From: an uncultured Lachnobacterium sp.
GTDB taxonomy: Bacteria; Bacillota; Clostridia; Lachnospirales; Lachnospiraceae
NCBI GenBank assembly: GCA_900543445.1
Contig: UQRC01000001.1
Coordinates: 62,001 to 126,000 of the forward strand
Length of the DNA stretch: 64,000 nucleotides
Direction of reading: 5' to 3'
Positions 1 to 8,360 of this stretch are shown one piece after another. The notes below the pieces were generated by a model that ran no database searches, was not told where the DNA came from, and was given only the letters and a program-made list of their open reading frames with translations. The position numbers were made by a program, and so were the translations under genes. Position 1 is the stretch's first letter, and every line of letters starts with the position of its first letter.

Positions 1-329
1 CCTTGACCGGATACGACGATGCCATCTCGGAGACACAGAGGCTGACGGAGACGAAAAGAGAACTGGATGAGGAAGTGAAGGAGCGGTTGAACGAGAAGAT
101 TGCTTTTCTTGCAACACAGATTGCGGAGCATCCGGTTGTGAAGATTACTTACTTTAAAGAGGACGGGAAGAAAGACGGAGGAGCGTATCTTACGATAACA
201 GGAGCTGTCCGGAAAGTGAAAGAATTCGAGAAAATATTGCAGATGGAGGATGGAACAGAGATTCCGGTTGCAGATATAAGCGGAATCGAGGGAGAGATTT
301 ACCGCTCGGATGACATGATCGGGACATAA
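1..329 (+). CDS. YolD-like protein, C-terminal part (5' end outside window)
   Basis: The reading frame is open from the first base, so the gene starts upstream. A TTG at base 3 is in frame but is very likely an internal Leu codon, because the residues around it (L-T-G-Y-D-D-A-I) match the internal ALTGYD(D/E)AI stretch I know from clostridial YolD-like proteins. About 109 residues are visible: a charged helix, then a short beta-rich region around VKITYF and GGAYLTITG. These proteins often sit beside a Y-family DNA polymerase (UmuC/DinB) gene and are thought to belong to SOS-type damage tolerance, but the partner would lie outside the window. The family call comes from remembered motifs. The function is not established. 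Confidence 0.6.
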   Translation, partial: LTGYDDAISETQRLTETKRELDEEVKERLNEKIAFLATQIAEHPVVKITYFKEDGKKDGGAYLTITGAVRKVKEFEKILQMEDGTEIPVADISGIEGEIYRSDDMIGT

Positions 330-411
330 TTCTTTTGTGTTTGGACCAACAGAAATTTATGCAATAATTAGTAAAAATAGCAAAATCTGTGTTCCTATTT
401 TGTGAATATTA

Positions 412-420
412 TGGTATGAT
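412..420 (+). promoter_or_regulatory. Extended -10 promoter of the chemoreceptor gene
   Basis: TATGAT at 415-420 is preceded by TG one base upstream, giving an extended -10 element. The -35 region (about 392-397) is poor. A GGAGG ribosome site follows at 442-446, ahead of the ATG at 459. Confidence 0.5.
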
Positions 421-458
421 TTTATACAAGTAATGCGAAATGTGGAGGTATTTGACAA

Positions 459-1754
459 ATGAAAAACTTGGGGAAAAAACTGATCGCAGTGCTTGCGGTC
501 GTATTGGTGGTTCTTGTAGCCTGGCAGGTACTCGTGCTTACTCTTTTGGATAAGCATGTGATAAATACGCTTGTCGCGCTAATTCTGACGACGGTGGTCG
601 TCGCGGTTATGATTGCATTGATTGCGTTGTCCGTCAAGTATGTGATGGAACCGATCCGGATGGCGGTAATGGGAACGAAGCCTGCGGAGAATTCCAGGAT
701 GGCAATCCGTGCGAAGAAGATGGCAGCAAGAGAAGATGACATCGGTAAGATGTTCCGAGAGGTGCAGGGGTCGGTCGGATCTTTTGCAAATGTGATTGCG
801 GGAATCCGTAACGCAACACAGGAACTCGAGGAAGTGACAGAAGAATTTCAGGAGATGTTTTCAAACATGACGGAATCGGTCAATGAGACCAATTCAGCGG
901 TTGAAGTGATCGCAGCGAATACGATGTCACAGTCGAATCATACATTGGATATGAAGGATAAGATTGATGCGATCGGCACAACAATCGATTATATTTCTAC
1001 GAATATTGCGAGCCTGACACAGAGTGTGCAGACTCTTAGCGAATACAATGATTCCGTTGATGAGATTATGCAGGAGCTGATGAACATCAATGAGAAGAAC
1101 GGAGAGTCGATCGAGAACGTGCGTCAGCAGACGGAACTGACAAATAGTTCTGCCCAGCAGATCCGTAAGGCAGCAGAGATTATCGCTGGTATTTCGAGCC
1201 AGACGAACCTCCTTGCTTTAAATGCCAGCATTGAGGCTGCACGTGCCGGCGAACATGGAAGCGGATTTGCTGTCGTAGCGGAAGAAATCAGAGTTCTTGC
1301 TGATCAGTCGAAAGAATCAACGGAGCAGATCAATCATGTTGTAAATGAACTGCTCAGCAATTCCGAGATCAGCGTTGCTACAACGCAGGAAGTGGCGGAA
1401 GCGTTTGCAGTGCAGAGTGAGAAAGTCAATGAGACGGTATCTATCTTTAAATCTTTGCATTCCGAGATTAAGAAGGTTCGGGGTTCCATTGAGGGAATCA
1501 ATGAGGAAGTCGGTGATCTTGAGACACACAAGAATGTGATCGAAAGCGGAATTGACGCATTGTCGGCCTCTTCCGAGGAGAATTCCGATAGTGCACAGCT
1601 TACGACAGAGAATCTGGCAGGATTTAAAGACACGGTAAGTGAGTGTGGAGACAAGACGAAGCGTGTGGTTGGCGTTACGGAGGAACTGATCGGATATATT
1701 CATCAGTTTGATGCCGAGAATGTGAAGGAGCGGGTTCTTGGCGACCTGGCATAG
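459..1754 (+). CDS. Methyl-accepting chemotaxis protein without a large extracellular sensor
   Basis: This is a signal transducer that would pass a stimulus to CheA/CheW. Two hydrophobic segments (about residues 8-30 and 36-58) are separated by only a few residues, so almost nothing is exposed outside the cell. A short HAMP-like linker and a long coiled-coil domain follow. The signalling tip is clear around residues 245-290, with [20 protein letters not shown] and [10 protein letters not shown]. The protein is 431 aa, short for the family because the extracellular domain is missing. It may sense membrane state or a cytoplasmic signal, or act through a partner. It appears monocistronic, with its own promoter and a strong terminator. 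No flagellar or che gene is nearby. Confidence 0.93.
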   Translation: MKNLGKKLIAVLAVVLVVLVAWQVLVLTLLDKHVINTLVALILTTVVVAVMIALIALSVKYVMEPIRMAVMGTKPAENSRMAIRAKKMAAREDDIGKMFREVQGSVGSFANVIAGIRNATQELEEVTEEFQEMFSNMTESVNETNSAVEVIAANTMSQSNHTLDMKDKIDAIGTTIDYISTNIASLTQSVQTLSEYNDSVDEIMQELMNINEKNGESIENVRQQTELTNSSAQQIRKAAEIIAGISSQTNLLALNASIEAARAGEHGSGFAVVAEEIRVLADQSKESTEQINHVVNELLSNSEISVATTQEVAEAFAVQSEKVNETVSIFKSLHSEIKKVRGSIEGINEEVGDLETHKNVIESGIDALSASSEENSDSAQLTTENLAGFKDTVSECGDKTKRVVGVTEELIGYIHQFDAENVKERVLGDLA

Positions 1755-1782
1755 AGATACATAGTGATAACAGAATTTACAG

Positions 1783-1817
1783 GAGATGTTACTTACAGAA
1801 AGTAGCATCTCTTTTTT
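1783..1817 (+). terminator. Intrinsic terminator after the chemoreceptor gene
   Basis: An 11-bp stem (GAGATGTTACT against AGTAGCATCTC, one G-T pair) with a 7-base loop is followed by six T residues. Confidence 0.9.
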
Positions 1818-1870
1818 GTGGTAAACGAATGGAAAACACAACACATAGTTTTTAAAACTACATAAAGTGG

Positions 1871-1899
1871 TGGACAAAAGACATAAAATGGATTACAAT
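1871..1899 (+). promoter_or_regulatory. Sigma-A promoter of the acyltransferase/glycosyltransferase operon
   Basis: TGGACA (1871-1876), a 17-base spacer and TACAAT (1894-1899) match the housekeeping consensus well. A ribosome site AAGGA at 1929-1933 precedes the ATG at 1941. Confidence 0.65.
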
Positions 1900-1940
1900 A
1901 TCACATGTTGAGTATATTGTGTCCGATGAAGGAATAGATT

Positions 1941-2723
1941 ATGGAGCACGAACAGAAGGTAATTTATTACCGGGATGAATTAAATGACGAGTTTGCGGGG
2001 GATCATATTAAGGCAAAGAAGATCGATGCTTCTTACCGCTATATCAGAGCGTCATGGACAGGAAAGGCAGCGCATTTTTTCTGGTATCACGTGGTTGCGA
2101 TTCCGCTTGCAAAAATATATATGAAGCTTTATTTCAGGCACAGGGTAGAGAATCTGGATGTATTAAAGAAGACCAGAGGACAGGGCTACTATATGTATGG
2201 GAACCACACGCATCCTCTGGGGGATGCACTGATCCCGACACTGGTGAACCGACCGGTGGATGTCCAAACGATCGTACATCCGAACAATGTGTCGATGCCG
2301 GTACTTGGCAGGATTACGCCGTATCTGGGAGCATTGCCGCTGCCGGATGACAGGGAGGCGATGAAACATTTTCTGGAAAGTTTAGATCATGCGATAGAAC
2401 AGAAAAATTGCGTTATGATCTATCCGGAGGCACATATCTGGCCTTACTATACGAAGATTCGTCCGTTTAAGGACAGTTCGTTCCGTTATCCGGTGCAGGC
2501 GCGTGTTCCGGTATACTGCCTGACCAACACTTATCACAAGGGGAAAAGAGATGATGTCCCGCAGATCGTGACTTATGTGGACGGTCCGTTCTACGCGGAT
2601 GAATCGCTTCCTGCAAGAGAGCAGAAGAGAATGCTGCGTGATAAAGTATATCAGACGATGTGTGAGCGGGCAAAAAGTAATGAGGTGGAATTGATCCACT
2701 ACGAGCGCGAAAGAGACGAGTAG
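1941..2723 (+). CDS. PlsC-family 1-acyl-glycerol-3-phosphate-type acyltransferase
   Basis: This is a membrane-associated acyltransferase expected to move an acyl group onto a lysophospholipid or related acceptor. The catalytic block is near residues 87-95 (GNHTHPLGD). Canonical PlsC proteins have His-x4-Asp; here the first His and the Asp are five residues apart, a variant spacing. A second conserved block reads YPEAHIWPYY, in place of the usual PEG-T-R. The 260-aa length fits. It is the first gene of a tight operon: the next gene starts 9 bases after its stop. Its acceptor is unknown. The neighbouring glycosyltransferases suggest a glycolipid or cell-envelope product rather than plain phosphatidate. 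Confidence 0.8.
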   Translation: MEHEQKVIYYRDELNDEFAGDHIKAKKIDASYRYIRASWTGKAAHFFWYHVVAIPLAKIYMKLYFRHRVENLDVLKKTRGQGYYMYGNHTHPLGDALIPTLVNRPVDVQTIVHPNNVSMPVLGRITPYLGALPLPDDREAMKHFLESLDHAIEQKNCVMIYPEAHIWPYYTKIRPFKDSSFRYPVQARVPVYCLTNTYHKGKRDDVPQIVTYVDGPFYADESLPAREQKRMLRDKVYQTMCERAKSNEVELIHYERERDE

Positions 2724-2732
2724 GAGACTGTT

Positions 2733-3578
2733 ATGATAAATTTGCTTTTTTCCGGCAACGGGAAAGTGTTTGATGGGGTGCTGACGTGTATGCTCTCCAT
2801 ATTAAAACGCACAGATACGAAGGAGGCGTTTCGCATCTATGTCTATACGATGGATGTCACGCGGATCAAACCGGAATATACACCGATTTCGGAGGAAATG
2901 ATCGCGTTTTTGGATGGTGTTGTTAAGCAGTATCACCCAGACAATTCCGTTGTGCGTGTGGATGTGACAGAGTTGTATGAGAAAGAGTTTAAGCATTGCC
3001 CGAATGAGGGAGCATACTGCTCTCCATATACACTGCTTCGGCTTTTTGCAGATATTGTGCCGGATATGCCGGATAAGCTGTTGTATCTGGATGTGGATAT
3101 CCTGTTTAACCGGGATATCTGCCTTCTGTATGATACCGATGTGTCGGATGTGGAATATGCGGCGGCAAGGGATCACTACGGAAAGTATCTGATCCGTCCG
3201 GATTATGTGAACGCAGGAGTACTGCTTCTCAATTTAAAGCTGATCAAGGAGACAGGACTTCTTGTGAAGGCTCGCAAGCTGATCAAGGAGAAAAAGCTTG
3301 TGTTTGCGGATCAGTCGGCAGTTATCCGGAGTACCAGCTGTAAGAAGATGCTTCCGCAGAAGTTCAATGATCAGAAGTTTCTGCACAAAAGTACGGTAGT
3401 AAGACATTTTTCCAAGAGGCTGTTTTATCTGCCGTATCCACATACGGCGAATATCAAGCAGTGGCGTGTGAGCGATGTGCATCGCATTTTTCACTATTAT
3501 GTGTTTGACGATATCCTGTATGAATATCTGTATCTGAAGCGAAAATTTGAGGAAGAAACGCAGACGGATGGAAAGTAA
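2733..3578 (+). CDS. Glycosyltransferase family 8 protein
   Basis: This is a retaining glycosyltransferase that should transfer a sugar from a nucleotide-sugar donor. The metal-binding DxD lies near residues 120-122, inside a YLDVDILF context typical of GT8. A following ADQSAV block and a C-terminal His-rich stretch also fit GT8. At 281 aa it is a single catalytic domain with no membrane segment. It lies between two acyltransferase-bearing genes in the same operon, so a sugar-decorated lipid is a reasonable guess. The sugar and acceptor cannot be told. Confidence 0.85.
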   Translation: MINLLFSGNGKVFDGVLTCMLSILKRTDTKEAFRIYVYTMDVTRIKPEYTPISEEMIAFLDGVVKQYHPDNSVVRVDVTELYEKEFKHCPNEGAYCSPYTLLRLFADIVPDMPDKLLYLDVDILFNRDICLLYDTDVSDVEYAAARDHYGKYLIRPDYVNAGVLLLNLKLIKETGLLVKARKLIKEKKLVFADQSAVIRSTSCKKMLPQKFNDQKFLHKSTVVRHFSKRLFYLPYPHTANIKQWRVSDVHRIFHYYVFDDILYEYLYLKRKFEEETQTDGK

Positions 3579-3629
3579 TTCGAATTGCGGGAATGATGTT
3601 GAGTGATGATTTGAAAGGGGAATGGATCT

Positions 3630-5414
3630 ATGAATGACAATAAGGTAATTCCGGTTTTTTATGCGTGTGATGATAATTTTGTGAAATATACCGTCGTCTC
3701 TTTACAGTCGATGAAGGAACATGCATCGCGTGATCAAAAATATTGTATTCATGTGCTGCACACAAATATTTCGAAGGAAATGCAGGATGTGATGTATGCG
3801 ATGCAGGACGAGCAGTTTCAGATCCGGTTTGATGATGTAACCGATTATCTGAAGTCGATCAGTGACAAGCTGCCGCTGCGCGATTATTATTCGAAAACAA
3901 CATATTTCAGGCTTTTTATAGCGGAAATGTTTCCAGAGTACGAGAAGGCGATCTATATTGACAGTGATACCGTTGTGCTTGGTGATATTGCGGATTTGTA
4001 TGCGTATGACCTTGGGGATAATTATGTAGGTGCTGCGCGTGAACAGGCGATGGTACAGACGGATGTGTACGGAACCTATGTGGAAAAGGTGCTTGGAATC
4101 GACCGCAACGCGTATTTTAATGCGGGTCTTCTTGTGATCAATTGTGAGCAGTTCCGTAAGCAGTGTGTGCTGGATCAGTTTATCGAGTTACTGCATGTGT
4201 ACAATTTTGTGGTCACACAGGATGAGGATTATCTGAATCTGATCTGCAAGGGGCAGGTATTCTGGCTTCCGCAGCAGTGGAACACAGAAGTGTTTGGAAA
4301 TATCGATTATCCGGAAGAGTCGATCTGTGTGCTTCATTATATTATGGTGTCAAAACCCTGGCATTACAAGGATTGCCGGATGGGAGCATATTTCTGGGAG
4401 TATGCTAAGAAGACGGTTTGTTATGAAGAGATTCTTGAAGTCCTGGAAAATTATACTGATGAGCAGAGAGCGGAGGATGCGGCTTCTGCGGATCGTCTGA
4501 TGGTGACGGCACAAAATGAGATCGATAATGAAAACAATTATTTGAACCTTTTGAACAGAGGACAGCTTAAAGCGAAGGATCGTCTTGAAGTGCTGGAAAA
4601 GATTGCGCAGCTGGAGCGAGAGGGGCGTTTTGATGAGGATGTGGAGGAAGATCCACCGACGAAGGAACTGATGCCGGACGATATTGACTATCTGCGCAGA
4701 AAGATCAGCAGTAAGATTAAGACGAAGCTGACCTACAAGGTCGCAAGAAGCTTTCTGAACAATATTATCGCTAACAAGCAGCTGATCATCAAGGATATCA
4801 AGGGGATTGAGAATATGAATGCACTTAAGTCCGGTGCGGTCATTACCTGTAATCATTTTAATGCATTTGACAGTTTTGCAATTCAGGTTGCTTATGAGCA
4901 GTCTACTCAGCGGAAAAGAAAACTTTACCGTGTGATCCGTGAAGGAAATTATACGAATTTCCCAGGATTTTACGGAATGCTGATGCGCAACTGTTACACA
5001 TTTCCACTGAGCTCGAACAAGGATACGATGCGCAAGTTTATGCATTCGATGGATGCGGCACTGAAGCATGGAGACTTTATGGTTGTCTATCCGGAGCAGA
5101 GTATGTGGTGGAATTATCGTAAACCGAAGCCTTTGAAGAAGGGAGCTTACACCTTTGCCACGAAGAATGATGTGCCGGTGCTTCCTTGCTTTATCACAAT
5201 GGAAGACAGTGATATCTTAGGTGAGGATGGTTTCTATGTGCAGGAGTACACCATACACATTGCACCGGCAATCTATCCGGATCCACAGAAGTCACGTGCT
5301 GCCAATATTCAGATGATGAAGGATAAGAACTTTGAGGTGTGGAAGGAAATCTATGAGACAACGTATGGGGAAGCGCTCGTTTATGACACGGATGATATTC
5401 CGACAATTGCATAA
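3630..5414 (+). CDS. GT8 glycosyltransferase fused to a PlsC-type acyltransferase
   Basis: This is a two-domain enzyme of 594 aa. Residues about 1-280 form a GT8 domain with a DSD metal site near residues 110-113 and the NAGLLVIN and WNTEVFG blocks of the family. A charged linker of roughly 80 residues (about 290-370) follows. The C-terminal part (about 380-594) is a PlsC-type acyltransferase with NHFNAFD near residue 408, the correct His-x4-Asp spacing, and a YPEQSMWW block. The upstream genes encode the same two activities separately, so the operon carries two copies of each. I infer sequential glycosylation and acylation of one lipid. The frame is open throughout, so this is a true fusion rather than a misread boundary. 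Confidence 0.88.
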   Translation: MNDNKVIPVFYACDDNFVKYTVVSLQSMKEHASRDQKYCIHVLHTNISKEMQDVMYAMQDEQFQIRFDDVTDYLKSISDKLPLRDYYSKTTYFRLFIAEMFPEYEKAIYIDSDTVVLGDIADLYAYDLGDNYVGAAREQAMVQTDVYGTYVEKVLGIDRNAYFNAGLLVINCEQFRKQCVLDQFIELLHVYNFVVTQDEDYLNLICKGQVFWLPQQWNTEVFGNIDYPEESICVLHYIMVSKPWHYKDCRMGAYFWEYAKKTVCYEEILEVLENYTDEQRAEDAASADRLMVTAQNEIDNENNYLNLLNRGQLKAKDRLEVLEKIAQLEREGRFDEDVEEDPPTKELMPDDIDYLRRKISSKIKTKLTYKVARSFLNNIIANKQLIIKDIKGIENMNALKSGAVITCNHFNAFDSFAIQVAYEQSTQRKRKLYRVIREGNYTNFPGFYGMLMRNCYTFPLSSNKDTMRKFMHSMDAALKHGDFMVVYPEQSMWWNYRKPKPLKKGAYTFATKNDVPVLPCFITMEDSDILGEDGFYVQEYTIHIAPAIYPDPQKSRAANIQMMKDKNFEVWKEIYETTYGEALVYDTDDIPTIA

Positions 5415-5439
5415 TGTGTGAGAGGTTATGGAAGATGAA

Positions 5440-5471
5440 GACAGCCCATCAGGTTCTCCTGATGGGCTGTC
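5440..5471. terminator. Bidirectional terminator between convergent genes
   Basis: A perfect 14-bp inverted repeat (GACAGCCCATCAGG arms) with a 4-base loop sits between the convergent GT8-PlsC and MATE genes. The T-tract is weak on both strands, but the stem is very stable. Confidence 0.75.
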
Positions 5472-5488
5472 TTGTGTATAGGATACGT

Positions 5489-6835
5489 TTAATTAGAAGA
5501 AGCAAACATGTGCTTTGTCTGTCGGTGGTAGATTGCCCAGGCGATTACCGCAGTCATTACTTCCGTGACCGGAAATGCAATCCATACTCCGTCGGAGAGG
5601 AACGGGCGGCAGAGCAGTAGAGCAGCCGGAATCATGATGATCAGATAGCGCAGAAGCGAGATCATCAGGGATGGCATTCCGGCACCGAGTCCTTCAAGCG
5701 CGCCACAGCAGGTGACGGAAACTGCAGACACGATGAAACCGAGGCTGATTATGTGCATTGCGTGCACACCGATCGTGATCGTTGCTGGATTTGCGGTAAA
5801 GATTCCGATGAGTGCTGCAGGAACACTCCAACTGAGAATCAGCCCAAGAAGCATGATCGCGAAAGCCATCGTGAGAGCCGTCATAAAAATATTTTTGACA
5901 CGCCGATACTCTTTCGCACCGTAGTTGTAGCCGACAAGAGGGCGGATTCCCTGAATAATACCGTTGACTGGAAGGTAAATGAAGGTCTGCAGCTTGTAGT
6001 AGGCGCCGAGCACGAGAACATAGGCTTCACCGAAGGTTGAGAGAATTCCGTTGAGCGCTGAAATAAGAAGCGACGGAAGCGCCATATTGAGCGTGGCTGG
6101 AATTCCGATGGAATACAGCTTGCCAATTAAGACCGTATCCATGCGCATATCGCGGAGGCTGATCCGTGCAGGAATCGGTCGCAGTATATAGATCACAATA
6201 TAACAGATCAGAGTCAGCGTCTGACCGATTCCGGTTGCAAGCGCGGCTCCGGACATCCCCATGCGGGGGAATGGTCCGATGCCGAAGATCAGGAGCGGAT
6301 CCAATATAATATTGGAGACAAAGCCAACCGTCATACCAAGCATAGTTACCTTCATCTGACCGACTGCCTGATAAATCTTTTCTAATGCGATTCCTACCGT
6401 AACGATCATTGAAAATGCAAAAGCGATATATGCATATTCCAGACCGAGTGCGATCACATTCTCACTTCCTGTAAACATGCCTAAGAATTTCGGAATGAAA
6501 GCAATACATACGATTGTGAGAAGCAGTCCATGTACCGCGCTAAGCAGTGTGCCGAGTGTTGTTGCATTGTTCGCACTTTTCTCATCGCCGGCACCTAAGA
6601 AGTAGGCAATCATGGCATTGATGCCGACACCGAAGCCGACAGAGATTGCAGTCACGACAATCTGCACCGGATACACGAGGGAGAGTGCGGTCATTGCATC
6701 TTCACTGACTTTGGCAACGAAATAACTGTCGACGATGTTGTAAAGCGAATTTACCAGCATGGATAAAACCATAGGCAGTGACATCGACAGAACCAAAGGA
6801 ATGATCTTGCGTTCTTTCATAAAAGTCTGATCCAT
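5489..6835 (-). CDS. MATE family efflux transporter
   Basis: This is a predicted cation-driven multidrug or metabolite exporter in the membrane. About twelve hydrophobic segments form two homologous halves, each with the PLVLSMSLPM/ NSLYNIVDSYFV type start of MATE proteins. I place the start at 6835 (M-D-Q-T-F-M) because an AGGAGG lies eight bases upstream. A longer frame to 6886 would run through a hairpin and has no ribosome site. The result is 448 aa, the normal size. Substrate unknown. The leader carries a hairpin that may control expression. Confidence 0.9.
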   Translation of the reverse strand: MDQTFMKERKIIPLVLSMSLPMVLSMLVNSLYNIVDSYFVAKVSEDAMTALSLVYPVQIVVTAISVGFGVGINAMIAYFLGAGDEKSANNATTLGTLLSAVHGLLLTIVCIAFIPKFLGMFTGSENVIALGLEYAYIAFAFSMIVTVGIALEKIYQAVGQMKVTMLGMTVGFVSNIILDPLLIFGIGPFPRMGMSGAALATGIGQTLTLICYIVIYILRPIPARISLRDMRMDTVLIGKLYSIGIPATLNMALPSLLISALNGILSTFGEAYVLVLGAYYKLQTFIYLPVNGIIQGIRPLVGYNYGAKEYRRVKNIFMTALTMAFAIMLLGLILSWSVPAALIGIFTANPATITIGVHAMHIISLGFIVSAVSVTCCGALEGLGAGMPSLMISLLRYLIIMIPAALLLCRPFLSDGVWIAFPVTEVMTAVIAWAIYHRQTKHMFASSN

Positions 6836-6868
6836 AAATAGAACCTCCTGAAATTGACATAAAAATAA

Positions 6869-6890
6869 CCACATGACGGCTGTCATGTGG
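6869..6890 (-). promoter_or_regulatory. Hairpin in the MATE leader (operator or attenuator)
   Basis: A perfect 9-bp inverted repeat (CCACATGAC / GTCATGTGG, 4-base loop) lies between the promoter and the ribosome site. On the minus strand it is followed by TTATTTTT, so it could act as an attenuator. Alternatively it is a repressor site. Confidence 0.45.
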
Positions 6891-6938
6891 CGAAAAAAGA
6901 GTACTCTTTAAAAATCCACACCCATACGAGTTTTACAA

Positions 6939-6967
6939 ATTATAGCACATCTTTTGGAAGTTGTCAT
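6939..6967 (-). promoter_or_regulatory. Promoter of the MATE gene
   Basis: On the minus strand, ATGACA (6967-6962), a 17-base spacer and a perfect TATAAT (6944-6939) precede a leader of about 95 bases. Confidence 0.65.
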
Positions 6968-7028
6968 CTAATGATGAAATATTTCATGTTTTATTTCATT
7001 TTCTGATGTTTTACAAAGCGAATTCATC

Positions 7029-7057
7029 TTGTGAGAAGGAGTGGACAATGCTATAAT
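7029..7057 (+). promoter_or_regulatory. Promoter of the rhodanese-TtcA gene
   Basis: TTGTGA (7029-7034), a 17-base spacer and TATAAT (7052-7057), with TG one base before the -10. Confidence 0.65.
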
Positions 7058-7090
7058 TATCACGTATATTTTGAGATGAGAGGATAAAGA

Positions 7091-8266
7091 ATGTATCGCA
7101 AAACGATTGACGAATTACAGGAAGATACAAGAGACAAGCAGATTATCGACCTTCGAAGTGAGGAAGATTTTGAGAAAGAAACCTATCCGGGGGCAATGAA
7201 TCTCTACTGGGAGGACCTTGGTGAGCGAGTGGATGAGATCGCGAAGGACAAGCCGGTATATCTGATCTGCTACACCGGTCAGAAAAGCGATGAGATCGCG
7301 CAGGATCTGCAGGAACAGGGATATGAGACCTACAGTGTGGAGGGCGGATATCGTGCTTATTTAAGAAAGAAGCTTGCGGATTTCATGAAGCCGGATGAGA
7401 ATCAGGAGGAGCGTCTTGCAGATCGCACGAAGGATGTGGAACGCAGCATTATCAAGAAATTTAAGAAGACCATCTGGAGACCGTTCACGAAGGCAATCAA
7501 CGAGTACGAGATGATCAAAGACGGCGACAAGATTGCAGTATGTATCTCCGGCGGTAAGGATTCGATGCTGATGGCGAAGCTTTTTCAGGAACTTGAGCGT
7601 CATGGAAAGAAAAATTTTGAGGTTGTTTTTCTTGTGATGAATCCTGGATACAATGATGTCAATTACGAGACAATCCTCAATAATGCGAAGATATTGAATG
7701 TGCCGATTACGGTATTCAAGACGGAAATTTTTGATACGGTTGCGGATATTACGGATTCGCCGTGTTACCTGTGTGCGCGTATGCGCAGGGGCCATCTGTA
7801 TAGTAAGGCGAGAGAGCTTGGATGCAATAAGATCGCCCTTGGTCATCATTTTGATGATGTGATCGAGACGATCGTGATGGGAATGCTCTACGGAGCGCAG
7901 ATCCAGACGATGATGCCGAAGTTGCACAGTACGAATTTCCCGGGAATGGAGCTGATCCGTCCACTGTATCTGGTGCGGGAGGATGACATCATTCATTGGG
8001 CAAGATACAATGATCTGCATTTTATCCAGTGTGCTTGCCGGTTTACGGAGAATTGTGCATCCTGCGGAGGTACGGAGAAGGGATCAAAGAGAGCGGAGAT
8101 CAAGGAACTGATCCGTGATTTGGAGAAGAAGAGTCCATATATAGCCAAGAATATATTCCGAAGTGTTGAGAATGTCAATCTCAATACAGTGATTGCGTAT
8201 AAGAAAGATGGTGTGCGCTATCATTTCCTGGATGATTATGATACAATAATTCAGTCAAGCAAATAA
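7091..8266 (+). CDS. Rhodanese domain fused to a TtcA-like tRNA thiolation enzyme
   Basis: TtcA-type enzymes make 2-thiocytidine in tRNA: they adenylate the base with a PP-loop and insert sulfur with help from an Fe-S cluster. Residues 1-97 are a single rhodanese domain with the active Cys at 60 (LICYTGQKS). Residues about 115-391 hold the PP-loop SGGKDS at 153-158, a CxxC at 225-228, and further Cys at 314, 316, 322 and 325. The fusion suggests the rhodanese passes persulfide sulfur directly to the thiolase, as the rhodanese domain of ThiI does. It has its own extended -10 promoter and a GAGAGGAT ribosome site. The exact tRNA position is inferred from the family. Confidence 0.85.
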   Translation: MYRKTIDELQEDTRDKQIIDLRSEEDFEKETYPGAMNLYWEDLGERVDEIAKDKPVYLICYTGQKSDEIAQDLQEQGYETYSVEGGYRAYLRKKLADFMKPDENQEERLADRTKDVERSIIKKFKKTIWRPFTKAINEYEMIKDGDKIAVCISGGKDSMLMAKLFQELERHGKKNFEVVFLVMNPGYNDVNYETILNNAKILNVPITVFKTEIFDTVADITDSPCYLCARMRRGHLYSKARELGCNKIALGHHFDDVIETIVMGMLYGAQIQTMMPKLHSTNFPGMELIRPLYLVREDDIIHWARYNDLHFIQCACRFTENCASCGGTEKGSKRAEIKELIRDLEKKSPYIAKNIFRSVENVNLNTVIAYKKDGVRYHFLDDYDTIIQSSK

Positions 8267-8336
8267 GCTGCGAGACTGCTTGCAGGCAGAACTGCTCATG
8301 ATAAATTGAAACCGTCGGACAAATAAGCTGCCAGAC
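8260..8336 (+). repeat. Two 17-base direct repeats flanking the rhodanese-TtcA stop
   Basis: The 17-mer beginning CAAATAAGCTGC occurs at 8260-8276, covering the stop codon, and again at 8320-8336 with one mismatch. This looks like a small local duplication. No function is evident. Confidence 0.5.
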
Positions 8337-8360
8337 AGGAAGGTTTGAGAGGAATACGAT

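Noticed and set aside
6836..6886. Longer start of the first MATE gene at 6886
   Set aside because: It runs through a perfect hairpin and has no ribosome site, while the ATG at 6835 has AGGAGG.
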